From positions 11,624,001 through 11,688,000 of the forward strand of contig JAMPIT010000890.1 in assembly GCA_026261815.1 (NCBI GenBank): a stretch of DNA of 64,000 nt, written 5' to 3'. This DNA comes from Monarcha castaneiventris obscurior. Its lineage: Eukaryota > Chordata > Aves > Passeriformes > Monarchidae. The notes under the pieces are model-generated. The model saw only the letters and a list, made by a program, of their open reading frames with translations, ran no database searches and was not told the DNA's origin. A program made the position numbers and the translations under genes. Positions 26,305-40,962 of the stretch are shown one piece after another. The number at the start of each line of letters is the position of its first letter. Within the stretch, counting starts at the first letter, position 1.

Positions 26305-29300
26305 GTAAGGACTGATCTCCATAGCTACTCTAATACTGATGTGCATGTATTGAAATTGCCTAGGGTAAGTTGAAAATAAACAAATAAAAAAACCCCACAT
26401 ACAGAACTAAGCTACTTTAATTCCTTGCCACAGGCTATTGCAAATACTAAAAGTTTTCTGGTGTTCAGAACCGATTGGATACATTAATAGAAGAAAAAAT
26501 GATCTAGGCTATTAAAAGAAAGATGTCAACTGTGGTCAGGAAATTTTAGAATGAAGAACTAAAAGCTAGGTGTCAATTCTTGGGAAATATAGTTCTCTTG
26601 TTTTTTCTACTTTTGTCTAGGAATGCTCTACTGGTGTTACTGAGTGTAGCATACTGACCTAGACAGACCTTTCATCTGACGTTTTATGGTCGGTTCCATT
26701 TTCTCACTAAATCTTTTTAAACCTGCAGCTGTACTTTATTTAAACCCAGTAAGTGATCCTCATCATTGCAAATCTCCCTCTTTACCTCGTAGGGCTCACA
26801 GATGTGGTTACTGAGTCCATGTGGTCCATAAAACGATGAGGGTTTTTCACTAAATGGTCTCCTTTAAAAGGAAGACATTTTCTGGGAAGAATGAGACTGT
26901 AAAGAATCAAAAATAGCCTTGCTTTAATATGTGTTTTTTGGCAATAATTGGGCAAAAATACATTATTCTAATGTGTCATGCATGCCTTCCTTGCAAGTTT
27001 CCGTTTTCCTATGCTCCTGATCTCTTAAAAATTGATGTAAAGTGATGTACTAGAACTAGCTCTAGGAAATATTAAACTTTGAAAAAAGCCTCTGGTTTAT
27101 AGGCCCTTAATATTGCTTGAGGAATAGTATGCTTTATTTTGAATAAAATAGCGTAGCTGTGATGAATGCCTACAAATTATTGTCATGCAAAGAACATTTT
27201 GCTTTCTGGATGAATTTAAAAGTATCTGATGTATACAATTTCCTAGGAAAACTAATTTCTTTTTAGTCCTGTGGTACAGCACAAGTGTCCTTTAATCTCT
27301 GGAAGAAGTATTGCACAGGCAGTACTTTGTTGCAGTTCATAAGCTTATTTTTCATCCATTCCATCTGTATTGCTACAGTGAGAAAAGCTTCTGGCACTAT
27401 GTCCCCAGGACTTTCAAAACAAAAAATAAACCTGGTAAACTTCAGGTTAACTCTGGTGGTCCTTCCTGAAATGATGTGAAATATTATTGTATGAGATCTT
27501 ACCAGCAACCTGCCTTCCTGATTTCTTAATATAATATGATCTTAATTTAAAAAAAAATAACTGAGCTAAAGTGAGCTGAACTGAACAGTTTGTGGTGACT
27601 CAACTGATAGAAATGGCACACTCAGTGGCACAAATGGATAGACTCTAAGTTCTGTGTTAAAATTTCATGTCCTTTTGTGTGTGTGTTTTCTCAAATTTCT
27701 TAGCCTAAACTGTTGTGTGTTGCAAAACTTGTGTTCTTTTCTGAAATGGAAAGAATGAAAAGGCCTTATTGGGGTGGATAAAAAGGGCTGTCATCTGCTA
27801 TATTTTCATTGATAACCAGACTGAATTTCTGAAAAGAAATATGTTGCGGAAACAGTGATTGCCTCAGCATACTTTTGGTTTAAGAGATAAATTTTACTGT
27901 TTTCTATTATGAGGTTAACTTTTATCTGAATAGGAGATTCACTAATTTTTGATAGCTTAGTGGTAGGATTACTTTCAGAATCATCAGGAAAAAACAGCAT
28001 TCTCCTTTTATACAATACTCTGCAATTAAATTGAAGGGAAATCTAGAATGAAGTATGTATACAGAAAATTATTGAATACTAGTGTCAAACGTAGAAGAAT
28101 ATGTATTTAAAAATCAGTCCAGTAGTGAGAGGGTTGAAAGAGTTGAGGGTGAAAATACCATTTGTTTACTGTAGGCAGCATTTGATTAGGGTATACATCA
28201 CTTTCCAGTTAGTGTACAAAAACCCCGTTTCTGTCTAGGTAGGGAAGTTTTCACATAGACAAACAAAAATCTGATGTTAATCAGAGAAAGAGCAGAGGTT
28301 TAGAAGGATCAATATTCTGATCTGGCATTCCACACTCCCACCACCTTACTGCTGTGTACTGGAGCAGAGATTGTGACATTCCAATCCTTTGAAACACTGC
28401 AAAAATAGGTCTCTACAGTCAGGTGTTCCAAACAAAAATGGGGTGTAATGGAAAGGGGGAGAAATATTTCTCTCATTGAGTCTGAATACCTGAAGAGATC
28501 TCAAGTGTCCATTAAAGATCCATGGGGAGATTGGAATAAAAATCCCTAAAGACCCAATTGACTTTTCCAGGACAATCCACTCTGGTCAGACAACCAAGAG
28601 ATCCACCTGAATGTGATGGGTACGTTCTATCTGTAGCTTTTCAATCTGGTCAGTAGTAGTAGTCAGTAGAGAATATGCACCATGAGTTGCATATTTCATA
28701 GAAAATTGATAGTGATAAGAAAACACACTCAGCTGTCAAAAGCTGAGCTGTAAGAGGAAATGATTCTTTCCATTCATTGTCAGACTCTTCCCTCTGTCCC
28801 TTGCCAAGGTAACTGCTTTTGAATGCCCCCTGTGAGTGACCCAGGAAGTAGGTCCTGCTAAGTACAGAGGAGTGGATTCCTCAGTGTGGACTGAACTGTG
28901 CCCTGCTCCTGCAGGGAAGCTTGTGCACTGCTTTGCAAAAGGATGGAGCACAGGGAAAAGCTGAATATGCAAGATGGAAAAAGAAGACTGCCTAGTTCCT
29001 TTGTGCTTAGGAGCAAACATCATCCCAAGCATCTTCTTTCATCACTGGTCTCAGGATGATAACTCCATGAAATGAACAATCATAGAAAGTTAACAAGCAG
29101 CATTGTTGTTGGATGGTCACTTGCCATTCAAAAGTGTTTGTTCTGTCTGTGCTGAAAAGTTACAATTTCCCCTGCATGGTAGGTAAAGACACTGTCCAGC
29201 CCTGAAGGTGCTGCAGGCTCAGTGTTTGATTAATCAGAAAACTTTTGTTTGAGCAAACCATCAAGGGTTACACCCTCGGGATACTTCCAACAAAAGGCCA

Positions 29301-29814
29301 TAGGGTGCTAGTGAAATTGTGCCTGATTTCCTCTGAACTCACCCTCTTAACTATGGATCCTGTGCTGCAATATGGATAGGACCTCCTCACTCCATGTGTC
29401 TGGGATAGAAAGTCCATTTAAGCACCCTGGGAATGAAAGGAAGCACAAAAAGCTAGGAATTATCTGTCTGGAAAAGGGGAATCAGGAGGGAAAGGTGATA
29501 AGAAGGCATAGAAAAGATGAAGAGGGAATGATTACTTTTCAGGTTTCTCATTCAAGTATTAGTTTTGCTTCCAAGAAATCAGGGTTATAAGATGAAACTA
29601 CAAAGAGATAGATTAAAAAAAGCAGATAAATTTTTTTGTGCCTTATATAGTGAAACTGGGGAGCTCTGCTGCAATGCTTTGTAAAGACCAGTGTTTACAT
29701 GGATGCAGAAAAGCCACTAGAAGGCTTCGTAGATGAAAAAGAGCTGTTGATCTGTTATCAAGAGCTGATAAATCACAGATATTACCTCAAAGCCCAGAAT
29801 TATAAATGAAGTTC

Positions 29815-29865
29815 ATTAGATACCTTTCAGGTCCTTTCCAACCCAAGTCTTTCTATGACTGTATG
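29815..29865 (+). mobile_element. CR1 LINE 3'-end remnant
   Basis: TTAGATACCTTTCAGGTCC, then TTTCCAACCCAAGTC and TTTCTATGACTGTATGA, corresponds to the last 50 bases of CR1 (TAGATGATCTTTAAGGTCC...ATTCTATGATTCTATGA). It is a very short, old 5'-truncated insertion. Confidence 0.8.
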
Positions 29866-32620
29866 AATTTCTTGCACCACAGATCACTTGTGACAAGATG
29901 ACTATAGGGGGAAGGATAAATACCTTTGTTTTCTTATAACCTTTCTTAGCAATTTGCTGTTGCCTGCTGTCAGAACAGTTAGATGTTTGGTGAGGCTGTC
30001 ACTGGTCAAGCTAAGCCCTTCCCCTGATACAGGTTTCTTATGTGGTGAACCCAGATCTCTAAACTGTAAGAAATGTAATGAGAATATTCGCTGTAATTTC
30101 CATGATCTCTGACATGGCTGTCACTGTAGTTCTGTTCTGGCATATCTGTGACTGCAGCCCCTTAGACCATGCATGTGGGATCTTGGAAGAGCATTAAGAG
30201 AGGAGATGTGAACTTTAGCAAGCAGGGAGTGAAAACAAAAGTATGGGACTACTAGGGCGTGAAGTCATCTCTGCACTTACTGACATTTTGCAAGGTCAGT
30301 AAGCTTGCTGCTGCTTAAACAGAAAGCTCAGCCGTTGCTTTTTTCCTCTAGTTTGACTTTATTCACATGTTGTCAAGATTCTAGAAAGCTGCCAGTAAAA
30401 TTTCTGTCTAAAGTCTCCAAGGTTGGCATCTTCTGTTTTTAGCTAGATAAATACTTTGATGAACTTACAATTCAGTGTATGTATTAGACATGCAATGTCC
30501 TAAGTGACAAAGTAATAAATCACATACAGACACCTACCAGCTTTCCAGCTAATTATTGGAGAAATCTGATTTTGATTTCTGCAGTATTGATTGCTACTTT
30601 TCTTCCTCTTAGAAAAATTGCTTACCACCTGTGCCTTAGCAGTACTGTTGATACTCTAGGCATTACATTTCTTCTAAACTTGACTATATTGCAATGCTGA
30701 GAGCACTTGCTGACTTTGAATTAGGAAGTTTTTCCTCCTGTTTTCATTTCTATGCAAAGGAACAGGAGATTGTTTAATTTCAAACTGCCTTGCATATGTT
30801 TATATCAAGTAAAGATAAATTCCTTGAACAAACATGGTGGAGGGAATTAGATAACTCAGATGAACATTTGTCACACAAATTTTGGCCATGCATATGATCT
30901 CTGAATAGCTTATCTTACCCCCCTACTTTTTTCTATGACCTCCTGTAAAATGTGTGTCACAGTCCATTTCTGACAGTTCTGTGCAATCATGCCTGCAGTG
31001 TGAAACCCATCTGCAGGGTTGGGTTGCTACAAAAGTACAGTGAGAAAGGGAAAAGAAACAGATCTCTGCATTTGACTTCCACTAATGCCAGAGGCCATTT
31101 GTTCTTTGCACGTACAGAGCACTTCATGAAAGCATTTGTTAGATATATGTAACTGGTCCCTCTTTTCCCCCTTGTTTTCATTTATAATATAGATACAAAT
31201 TTTGTAATTTCCTCAGGAAATCAATGTTAAAATTGAGATTAAATTACTTCAATTTTTTTTCCTCCTTTAATATACTACAGTGTCATTAAGAAGATTTCAG
31301 TTATTCATCACTATTTGTCTCCATTAGAAAATGAAAGGGTACTCAGGGAGAGAAAGCTGTCAAACTAAAGTCAGGTCTATATTTTGTTCCAGGAGAATGC
31401 TCTGGCTATCTTGGACCTACAGATGTAAACAGTCATTAAAATGCTGCACACATTTCAGTAGTACAGTTAACCTTGGTGTTAGGCATGAAGCAAAACATAC
31501 AGTAATATGAATAAATAATAATAAAATCACTTAGCAGTTCTCCTTTCTGTACACACCTTTTATTTGTTTTTTAAGGTTGAACCTGCTGTTGCAAATACAT
31601 TCTATTTTTATATATTTATTTTTATATTCTATTTTCTGTGTATATTCATGTATGAATGACTGTGCAGTTACTGCTAAAAATAAGAGAACTCCTTTTAAAT
31701 GCTTTTTCTTACTGTGCTGGCAGTCTCTAGCATCTGCACTTCAAGTCTGGAAAACAGTTAAGGGTGAATTGAACGAAGTTTAACATGGTCAAATCAAAAT
31801 TGTGCTCTCTTCTCTTGCCAGCTAACAGAAGTAGTCTGCAGTGATTTCTAACAATGCCTGTGTACCTTCCAAAGATTTCAGATAAATGGAGTTGTAATAT
31901 TATTTCAGTATACTGGTCTCCAGTAGGTATCCCTTAGCTTAAAACTGGGTCCATTGTAGAGTTACTGGAGGGAGCAAATATCCTTTTTGCTTGGTATTAT
32001 GAAGTATTTTTAAAATAATTTTTTATATCAATGAAGATCTTGAGAACTGCAGTTTGGAAGGTGTTCTGATTGATTCCATTCTGTTCTTGTGCTCAAGTCT
32101 TACATTCCTAAAATAGTCACACAAGATTTGAGTGAAATTTTGAATGCTGTAAATGTTTTCAACTTGACACAGTGACAAATTTACAAGACTCCCTGCAGGG
32201 TCTGAGCTAATTTTAGATGTAATTACAAAGATGTATTTAACTGATTGTGTCTAATTAATACCAGAAGATATGACTGGAGCTTTTATAATACTAAATTCAT
32301 GTAGGCTACTTTAATATTTTGGTATAAATCTAAACCAACTTAATTCATCTGCAGTATCTCTAGATCAACTGGATACTAAAAAGAAGTCATCTCTTAGTTG
32401 CATAAACTATTATATGAACCATTGTTCTGTAAAGCATGGAATGAGCACAATTGTGCTATAATCTACACTGAAAAGTAATGTTTATTTTAACAACTTACAG
32501 GATGATGTCCTGTGTTCTACATCCAAATGAGGGGAATTAATTTCAAATGTTTATAGCATTTTTATTTCCTAAAAGGAAAAAAATGAAAATACGGTGGAAT
32601 ATTTCTGCTGTTGAAACATT
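29866..32620. other. Unique AT-rich DNA
   Basis: No gene, LTR or CR1 was recognised in these 2.75 kb. Confidence 0.55.
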
Positions 32621-32700
32621 TCATAGAATCACAGAATGGTTTGGGTCGGAAGGGACCTCAAAGATTGTCCAGTTCCAGTCTTGCCTTTATCCAATTCACT
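32621..32700 (-). mobile_element. CR1 LINE 3'-end remnant, minus strand
   Basis: TCATAGAATCACAGAATGG, TTTGGGTCGGAAGGGACC and TCAAAGATTGTCCAGTTCCA is the reverse complement of the CR1 terminus. Similarity fades after about 80 bases. It is an old truncated insertion. Confidence 0.88.
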
Positions 32701-35700
32701 CAGAAATAACATATGTCTAGTCCCTAAACAGAAATAAACTTTGAGTCATTAATTTAGTTACTAAAACTGAATTTCATAGGAAGTTCATGAATTGTTTCTG
32801 TGCAGTGCCTGCTGATGATCTTGTGAAATGCCTGACTGAAAACGCGTGCAAATACAGCTGTGCTCCTGCTGGAGAGGGGCTCACCTTCTTATACTTTTGA
32901 GAGGTAAAATGTACATGCAAACATTGTAACACACATTGACATGAACATACTTTACCAGTCATGCATAAACGTTCTGGTCAGTCCTTTCCAGCTGCCTGCA
33001 AACTGTACAGAATGACATTTTAAGACTTTTCGTCCTCATCAGCTCTGCAGTGCAATATATTGCAACAGCAAATATGTAACCTAGGAAGGGGGATAAAGGA
33101 GTTTAGCAGGAAAGCAAAAATTTGAGACATTTGATACTGGCTGGTTTTGTTTCTTCTGGTGGTTTCTTCATGATTTTCCTTTATGTCTGGTTGGAAAATG
33201 GGGCACAGTATGGAATGACTGATAAGACTGTGTGGTGGGAGTAAACTGATACGATCAGAGCCTTCAGCTGCACTTAGCTGGTGCTTTAACAGAGTGACAT
33301 CTTGAGTGCTGTCAGTGATTCAGATGCTAAACTTTATATTAATGCTTTCCTTACTTTTTCTCTGTTACCCATGAGGCATAAGTCATGTAGTGCCACGCAT
33401 CAATAGCAATAGCCTATTTTCAAACAAAAATAAAACAATCACAGGGCTGGCCGGTAGCAGAAGTGTCCCTCAGGAACGCTTGCTTAGTGCAGGTCATTTA
33501 GCACAGGAGAGGGGAAGTACCTCCCTCATGTGCAATCTTATATATGCATGGGTAAAAAACATAATTCCTGTTACAAAATAAGATATAAACAGATACTCTG
33601 CTCATTTATGTAGTTGTGGCCAGCAAAGACAATCTCATTTGATTTCAGATATCTGAAAGGTGGATTTCTACATCTAAGTTGGTTGTCTAAGCTCCCTATG
33701 GAGCCAAATCAGAGGAGTTACCTCTGATTTGTTAAAATAAAGCTCCAGGCTGCTGTGCTTCATGAAGCTGAATCATCCTCAAGAGGATCCTGGTGCTCCA
33801 GTCTGATTCCAGAGGATTTTGATGAATATCTTTGGAAATAGCTACAGTCAGGTGGAGGCTTAATGAACTGAATTCAAACACATAGTACTGTTTGTATTCC
33901 TCTGACAGAAGGGAATCTTCTACCTCATTGCTCGAGTTTGTAGTATTGTTCTAGTCTTGCAATAACTCAGTCGTGCACAATACTTATTTAGATAATACCA
34001 AAGGGTTTTTTTTTAATTGTGGAACTTGAATGCAGAGATGAACAATAGCAAGATCTATTAGCAAGATTACGCATTCTAGGCAATATAGGAAGGTCTTGAA
34101 TGTGAGAACAATTCTTTGTTGAAAAAATATACCTCCCATTTTTTACTAATAACTCAAGGGATTTATTTACCACGCACACAATTTAATTTTGAAAATAATA
34201 AAAAACATACCTCATTCAGAGATAACCAGACCATATTCTTGCATTATTTTTTGAAAGCAATATTGGTTTAATGATGAAAGTAACTCAGAGGACCTAAACT
34301 CCAGGTGATTTTTAAAAATTAGTTGATTGTGCTATTAATCACTCTTATTGCTTGCTTTACCATTTTCATGTATTATTTATGTAAACATTCATAAATACTT
34401 GTGGACTGTTTTCATGTTGGCTATATAATTTGCTAGAAATGGTTTGCTTTAGTATTCTCTTCTTTCATTTTGCATCTGTAGCTGTAAACATGAAAGCTGC
34501 TTACAGGAAAAAGGAAGGTTAATTTTCTGTGTGACGTAGCTTTAATTTGCAGCTACTTCTTTCTTTCCTCTTTCCCCTGTGTTGGTCCATTCTGCCTTGG
34601 ATAAGGTAATTCTTCTACTATTCTTTACCCTGGGAGGATTTTTTTTTAACATGTCATGCAGTTTCTAAACTAGATTTTGCTGCTTTGGCTGATTTTTAAA
34701 CACCTATAGCTACAAAAGCAATAAATCTTTACTGTGGTTTACATGAGGGACTAAAGCATGGCCACATCCTTAGTCGAGATGTGTATCTGTTATTCCCATG
34801 AAAACATATTTACACCTAGGCTTCAGGATTTATCAGTGTCCAATGAAGGGAGAAGTTTAGTTTCACTGTTTTAGATGGTTTAGGAAATAATTAACCAGTG
34901 TAAGGCTGTCTAGAACGGAACACAACTGACATTATCTCAGACAGAGAGCCCATGCTGAAAGCTTTCTGTGGAAAGATCTGAAAGGCACTGTAACTGACTT
35001 ATTTGCAAATGCCTTATTTGTGTTCCCTCCTGGTTTGTTTTGCTTTACTTTAAAATATTCAGAGATGGTAGAAATAATTTTTCTTGCCTGTAGTTGTTAT
35101 ATCTTCCTCTGTGACTTTTGTAATAATACTTGTGAATTAGAAAAGGCAGAGAGAAAAATAATGAAATATAATGTGCTGTTTCATGTTTCCTCAGGTCTGT
35201 ATTTTTGTTAATTTGGGAAGAAAAATACTGGATTTAATCCAAATAGTTATGTAAAGACAGAACTAATTTATCCTGTGTAGCCTTTGCCACACTTATCTTT
35301 GCTCTGCTTTTAAATTGGTATGGATATGTTTCCAAATATGAAAATTATTCTTTGCATTTATAATTTAATTTAACTTGTCAGTCTCTGGGACAGGACTGAG
35401 AAATTGTGTGTGGGGGTGTACATGTAAGAAACACTCAGTTATTTTTCAGAATGTAAAAATTAATATTTAACACTAAGACATACTTCAATAGATTAGAATT
35501 GTTTTAAGCCTCTAGTCAAACCCCCTGTGCAATCCAGTGCAAAGTTTAAATTACAAGGGAAGAGCCCAGGGCTTTGTCTAGTTGAGTTTTGAATGCAGTT
35601 TCTCTGGGCTGTAATCCAGAGCCTGACCATCATCAGAGTGAATTCTGTTTTTCCATTTATGCAGGCAGAATTTCCCTTGCTTAAACTTTTCGCTATTTTT

Positions 35701-38700
35701 CCTTGTCCTTTTCTTGTGAAGATATGTAATGTGCCAATCTTACCTATTATCAATAATGTTGTCTCAGAATATAAATATACTTGTGAAATCCTGTTTCATT
35801 CCTCACCACATATGGTAAAACAGCTTTGAGAAGTACTGCTTACAGAACAGTGGACGAGATAATACCTGGCTCCAGAATTTTTTATTTGTATGTGGAGTAC
35901 TGTATTTTGAATGCTTATTTAATTGAAATTTGGTTAGCATTACCAGTCAACTTTTTAATCAATACATTATACATTCCCCACTATATATTTTTTTCTTTAA
36001 TGTCTAAAGTAAATGTCCTTTTAAAATATGTATTCTATTTGATTTCTGATATGTAATGTTTAGGGTGTTTTAAGCTAGTTTTTCCCACTCTCACATGCTT
36101 GTATTTCAGGACCATTGCAAACACAAGAGGAAGGCAAACACAGAAATTCTTGTGGGGTTTTTTGTGTGTGTGTGAAAGCAGACCCCAACTACACAACTGT
36201 TTGAACTGTTCTGAAAACAAGTAAGGTGACATTCAGCTCAGGATTTTCCCATTTATTTTTTGGTGCAAATTCTCTGAGGTCCAGTCTTGCCCTGCAGTTT
36301 TTTCTAGAGAAGTTTAATTTGCAAGTAGCAAGAGATGAGGCTCCTCTGCAGCTTGTCCCCACACTATCCATCCAATTAAAAAAACCACCCCAAACATACC
36401 CTAAATGTCTCAGACAGACAAGTCCAAACTGATATCCAAGTCTCCTAACTATTCAGAAACAGCTGTAATCTTTTCAGTCCTCATCATAGTCTAGCCACAT
36501 GAGGGGATTTTACCACAGCGTGGCTGGCTAAGTTTAAATTGCTTTCACTTGTTCTCCTTGAGCTGAAAATTACTTATTCAACAAGTATGTTAGTGAGAGC
36601 AAGATGTACCATTCCCAAAGAAAAAAAGCCTTTTACCATTCTTGCAAGGAATAGAAGAAGTAGCTTTACAACTCCTCCTTGAGAGGCAACTTGTTTTTTT
36701 ACATAAAGTAAAATTGCGTAAGGATAAAACCATAGAAATGTAAAACTAGAATTTTGCTTAACATCTTCAACCTCAGAAATACTGAAAAAACCAGTGAAAC
36801 CTATAAGAATTGCTCCCCCAAGTACATGAATGAGAGCTTAAATTTCTGGAGAATGTTAGTGTTCTTCTATAAAGTTGCAGAATATAGATGGGAATATAGT
36901 GGTGATAAAATGGTTTTTTTAATCTCATAACAAATATGAAATATTGCCATTTACTAATCATAGCCATCATCATGTTTTGATGATGAAAAAATAAGATTGT
37001 GTACTTTTTAGTTACTCTTTGACATCCATCAAAACAGCTTAATTTTAACCACTTCCATAGGGACAAAAACTATAATATAAAAAGATTTTTGCTTTATTGC
37101 ATGGGATTAAATCTCTATGGTTTATGCAACTATGAAGGAAAATGGACCACTGACTCACAGGACTTTTGAAAAGCTGTCCTTGTTGCTGACTGGTGTCCCA
37201 ATTAAAGATGTATTGTGTTCTTTGGTAGCTGCTTAAGCTTCTTTTGTGTCTTGGCCCCCCACTATGGATGACAATATATTCACCCATTTTTTCAGTGTGT
37301 TTTCTAACAGTACCTGCAGGTCCCAAGCACAGGACACAGTAAAAAGGGTCACCTGTCTGAATGGGAAGCTGAAATGGATTCTACTCCCACTAAACTTGGT
37401 GAATGTTTGTGGCCAACTTAGAGAGAACAGAGAGCTTGAGTGAGAGTTTAGCAGTCTCAATAAACAGCACAAGTGGGGAAGGAGCTTATCTCAAGGGTCT
37501 GGAGTTTTTCCCCTTGTTTGGCTGTAACCTGTTGTGGAACATTCTGTTTCTTGCTTCATTTGCAGTCACCTGGAGCCTTTACTTTAAACAGAATCTAAAC
37601 CCCATGCTTCAATTTTATTATTTCAGTTCATAAATTTTATCATATAAGGATAACAAACAGCATTGTTAGAACCTATAGAATTTGTAAGTTACATTGTTAG
37701 AATTATTACAATATTAATAGAAGTGCTCTCAAAACTAACTCTTGGAATCTCTCAATTGCTGAATTCCTAATTCTAGTAGAATTCTAGTATTTTTTCATGA
37801 AGAAGACATCAGTAATAGTAGTGCAAAAATAGTAATGCCAGTATATATGCAAATAAATTAAGTACTTATTAGCCAGGGAAGGCCTGTCATTGCTCCCTGG
37901 TAATCTTCACCTGGATGTTTTCCTCTGCCACCCCTTCTATTTGCCATTCCATTCACTCAATTAATGTGTTGCACCTTGTTATTTCCTGGTGACAACCTCT
38001 TGTCTGCCCGTCTTTATCAGGAAGAGTTTCTCCCTCCTGTCAAATGAGAGTTACAAGGTGCTCCCCATCTTCTGGGCAGTGGAAGGAGGAGGAGGTGGCC
38101 AGAGGGACAGGAACAGAGTGCAATGAGATGTTGCAGGAGCACTGGGCAAGAGGCAAATGAGATTGACCCTGCAGGCTGCAGCTCCACCCAGAGCCATGTT
38201 TCATATGGGCTGTGCACAGAGGTGAGAGCAGCTGGTGTGGACCAAATCTGATGACAGGAACAAAATTTCCTGCTTCCTAGGGTGGGTGTTGGAAGGCCAG
38301 ATTTGTGCATGAACCTAGACACTCATTTCCTTCACAGTAAAAACATGTTAAAACTGACTGCCACCTTTCCTGGCACTGGGAGTGGATCTAGAAGAAGGCT
38401 ATAGATGCTGAGCAGGTCTGTCCTCCCAGATGGAAAGCTAGCTCTGACAACAAGCAGTTACAGAAGTTGAATAAATCCATCTTTACCTTCCTGTGACCAT
38501 AAATCAGGTGCAAACTGCTTCACCAAGTAGTCAGACATATTGCTGTGCTCACATTTGTGAGAAAAATGGGACAAAGTATGCATGGATTTGACTTTCTCTT
38601 TACAGAAAAGAAATATGTAATATTCGGATTTATTTGGATAAAGATTTATGTAGGGATTGCAGGTCATTATCTCCATTCTTTTAATATAGTTGAGATTAAA

Positions 38701-40653
38701 AACTTTGAAGGCAATATTTCCCCTCTGTGACAGTTACTGCATGGTCTGATGGAAAAGCTTCCTAAATCAACAATGAAGTGACAAAAAGAACAAAAGCATT
38801 TGGCTTTCTGTCTATTAGACTGCCCCAAAGCAGTAAAATATTTAAAGGATTTGCTGTCTATTTATAGTGCCATTTATATTCATTAGTTTAGTAAGAAATG
38901 TAGCTGTCTCCAAGCAGTGCACAAGATAAATGACAATGGACTTTCTGCCTGCAACATCTCTTAGTGCCACCATCAGTACATAATAACACGTCAAAAACAG
39001 TAAGAAGAGTAACAGACTTTTGAAACTGCAGAATGGTGATTAGCGGAGGGAAGTTACTTCTAATTTCAGGAAAGGATGAAATGAATTTTTACTGATTTCT
39101 ATATGATGAGTAATAATTGATCTTATGACATTTAATTCACACTTGTTCAAAACCTAAATCATACATAATACATAGAATAATTTTGCAATGATAAGTGATC
39201 AGTTAGGATTTCCATTATGTTTGTGGAAAAAGAAATTGGCAAAGATTTGAATTATTGGAATACTCTCACATGTGGTGTGTCGGTCTGCAAACAGAATGTA
39301 GCCTTCTGACACCCAGAGCTTTTCTTGTTATGTGGCCAGAGCATCTGGAAGCATAGAGCTGTGCTTTAAAGATGATATTATTAACTGGTAAGTTGCTTTT
39401 ATGTGAAATTAAAAATTCTTGGGAACCACTGATTGAACGTGGAAGCAACTACAGAATAAATAGTAGGCGTAGGAAAACTTCCACACACTGTTTTCAGTGC
39501 AGTACTAGGGCATCCCTAGGCTGTCATTTTTGCCCCCTGGGTACCTGGTGTGGCTCTCCATCACTGTGAGTCTACAATAAATATAAAGCAGTCACCATGT
39601 CGTTGTTGTGTATTTGTCAGCTACTGGTATGAAATGAGTGAATGTGGAAAGCTAAACTGGAATTATAGGAAGAAAAATACTGAATTTTGCTCTCATTTTT
39701 TTCTCTATATCTAACATCATGTAAACGTCTATTTTTTTCTCTTTGTTAAGGGGAAATATATGACTAAAAATTTAGTATATATCAAATTGCTATATCAAGA
39801 GTGAGGTAGAATGAGGTGGTTAGGCTCCTCTGCTGAAGAAGTAGCTCAAACACAAAGTACCACTTCCTCAGTGTTGGGACCTGGTTTGTCCCAGCCCAGA
39901 GCTGATTTGCTGTCTGAGAGACAGCAGCCATACAGAGCTCCTGTCAGCTCATTTATCTCAGCATTTCTCCCACTGGTGGTGACTCCTCAACTGCCAAAGT
40001 GTCCCCTAGTCCTTCAAAACCAAATCAGCGTGTGTCCTGAGGATGCTGGAGCTGTGGGAGTACAAACTGGAGTGGGACACAGCACTGGAGTTCCTGCTGT
40101 AGGGTAGTGTGTTGTTGATAAATTCTGAAGTGCCAGATGATTGTACGAGATTAATAAAATTCAGGATTTCTTCAACAATTAGCACAGGGATCTCCCTGCA
40201 AGCTGTTTCCATGGTGACCCTCTATAATAATGGCACACTGGGGGTGTGAGGGGATGGAGGGGATGATGTGGAAGGGACAGTTAAATCTGGGGGACAAACA
40301 AACAATACTTGAGAAGGCTATCAATAAAGAAGGAGAAAGACCTGTCTTGCTTTTGAAAGTGACCCAAAACTAGATGACTTGCTTTGATCCGGTGGCAGTG
40401 TGGAGAAGGGAAAAGAGGCATAGTACAAAATACGAACTACTGTTTTGCTGGAAGTTCCTCTTTAACCAAGGCCCTCTTACATCATGTGAAAGAGAACCAC
40501 AGAAAGTCTAGACACATCCGGATAGGAGCATGCTGGAGAAGAGGGGAGATTAGGAGAGAAAGAACATGAAAAGGAGAACACTTTTAAGATAATCAGTTTC
40601 AAACTTAATCTCCTGGGTTTGATTTTTTTATACAAGTTTCTCACTGACTATGC
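32701..40653. other. Unique AT-rich DNA, longest repeat-poor stretch
   Basis: About 8 kb with no recognised gene or interspersed repeat. It holds a short (GT)6 run at 36163-36174 and an 11-bp hairpin at 33705-33731 (CAAATCAGAGG, 5-base loop). Low repeat density over 8 kb could reflect constraint or simply old unique sequence. None of the many short ORFs looks like protein. Confidence 0.5.
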
Positions 40654-40962
40654 AGGTGACCAAGCACTGGAACAGATCACCCAGAGAGGTTGTGGAGTTT
40701 CCCTCACTGGCGCTTCTCGGTGGTGCCAAGCAATAGGACGAGAGGCAACAGGCAGATACTGATACACAGGAAGTGCCACCTGAATACGAGTAACAAAACC
40801 AGAGAGGATATCTCTGGCATATCTAGGGATCTCCTCTCACTAGAGATACTCAAGAACCATCTGGATGCAGTCCTGTGCCTTGTGCTGTAGGATGACCCTG
40901 CTTGAGCAGGGAGTTTGGACCACTGTGGTCCCTTCCAACCTGACCCATTCAGTGATTATAGG
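40654..40962 (+). mobile_element. CR1 LINE 3' fragment with internal segments out of order
   Basis: The end, GGTCCCTTCCAACCTGACCC then ATTCAGTGATTATAGG, is a CR1 terminus, preceded by CTGCTTGAGCAGGGAGTTTGG, typical of one CR1 group. The order upstream is abnormal. GTGACCAAGCACTGGAACAG and CCAGAGAGGTTGTGGAG (40654-40698) normally follow the GGACGAGAGGCAACAGGC / ACACAGGAAGTGCC block, but here they precede it (40735-40790). The space where they belong (40791-40841) holds unrelated sequence. It is either an internal rearrangement or two nested, truncated copies. Confidence 0.85.

Larger units (their letters stand above)
23508..29814. other. Unique AT-rich DNA
   Basis: No gene was recognised in 6.3 kb. 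It contains an A14 run near 23620, the tandem duplication plus hairpin at 23797-23860, a 10-bp hairpin at 25253-25278 (CTAAATCAGC, chance-level) and an A29 run at 26273-26301. ORFs such as 26131-26373 read through the A-run as poly-lysine and are not genes. Confidence 0.55.

Noticed and set aside
26131..26373. 80-codon plus-strand ORF with a poly-lysine run
   Set aside because: It simply reads through the A29 tract.
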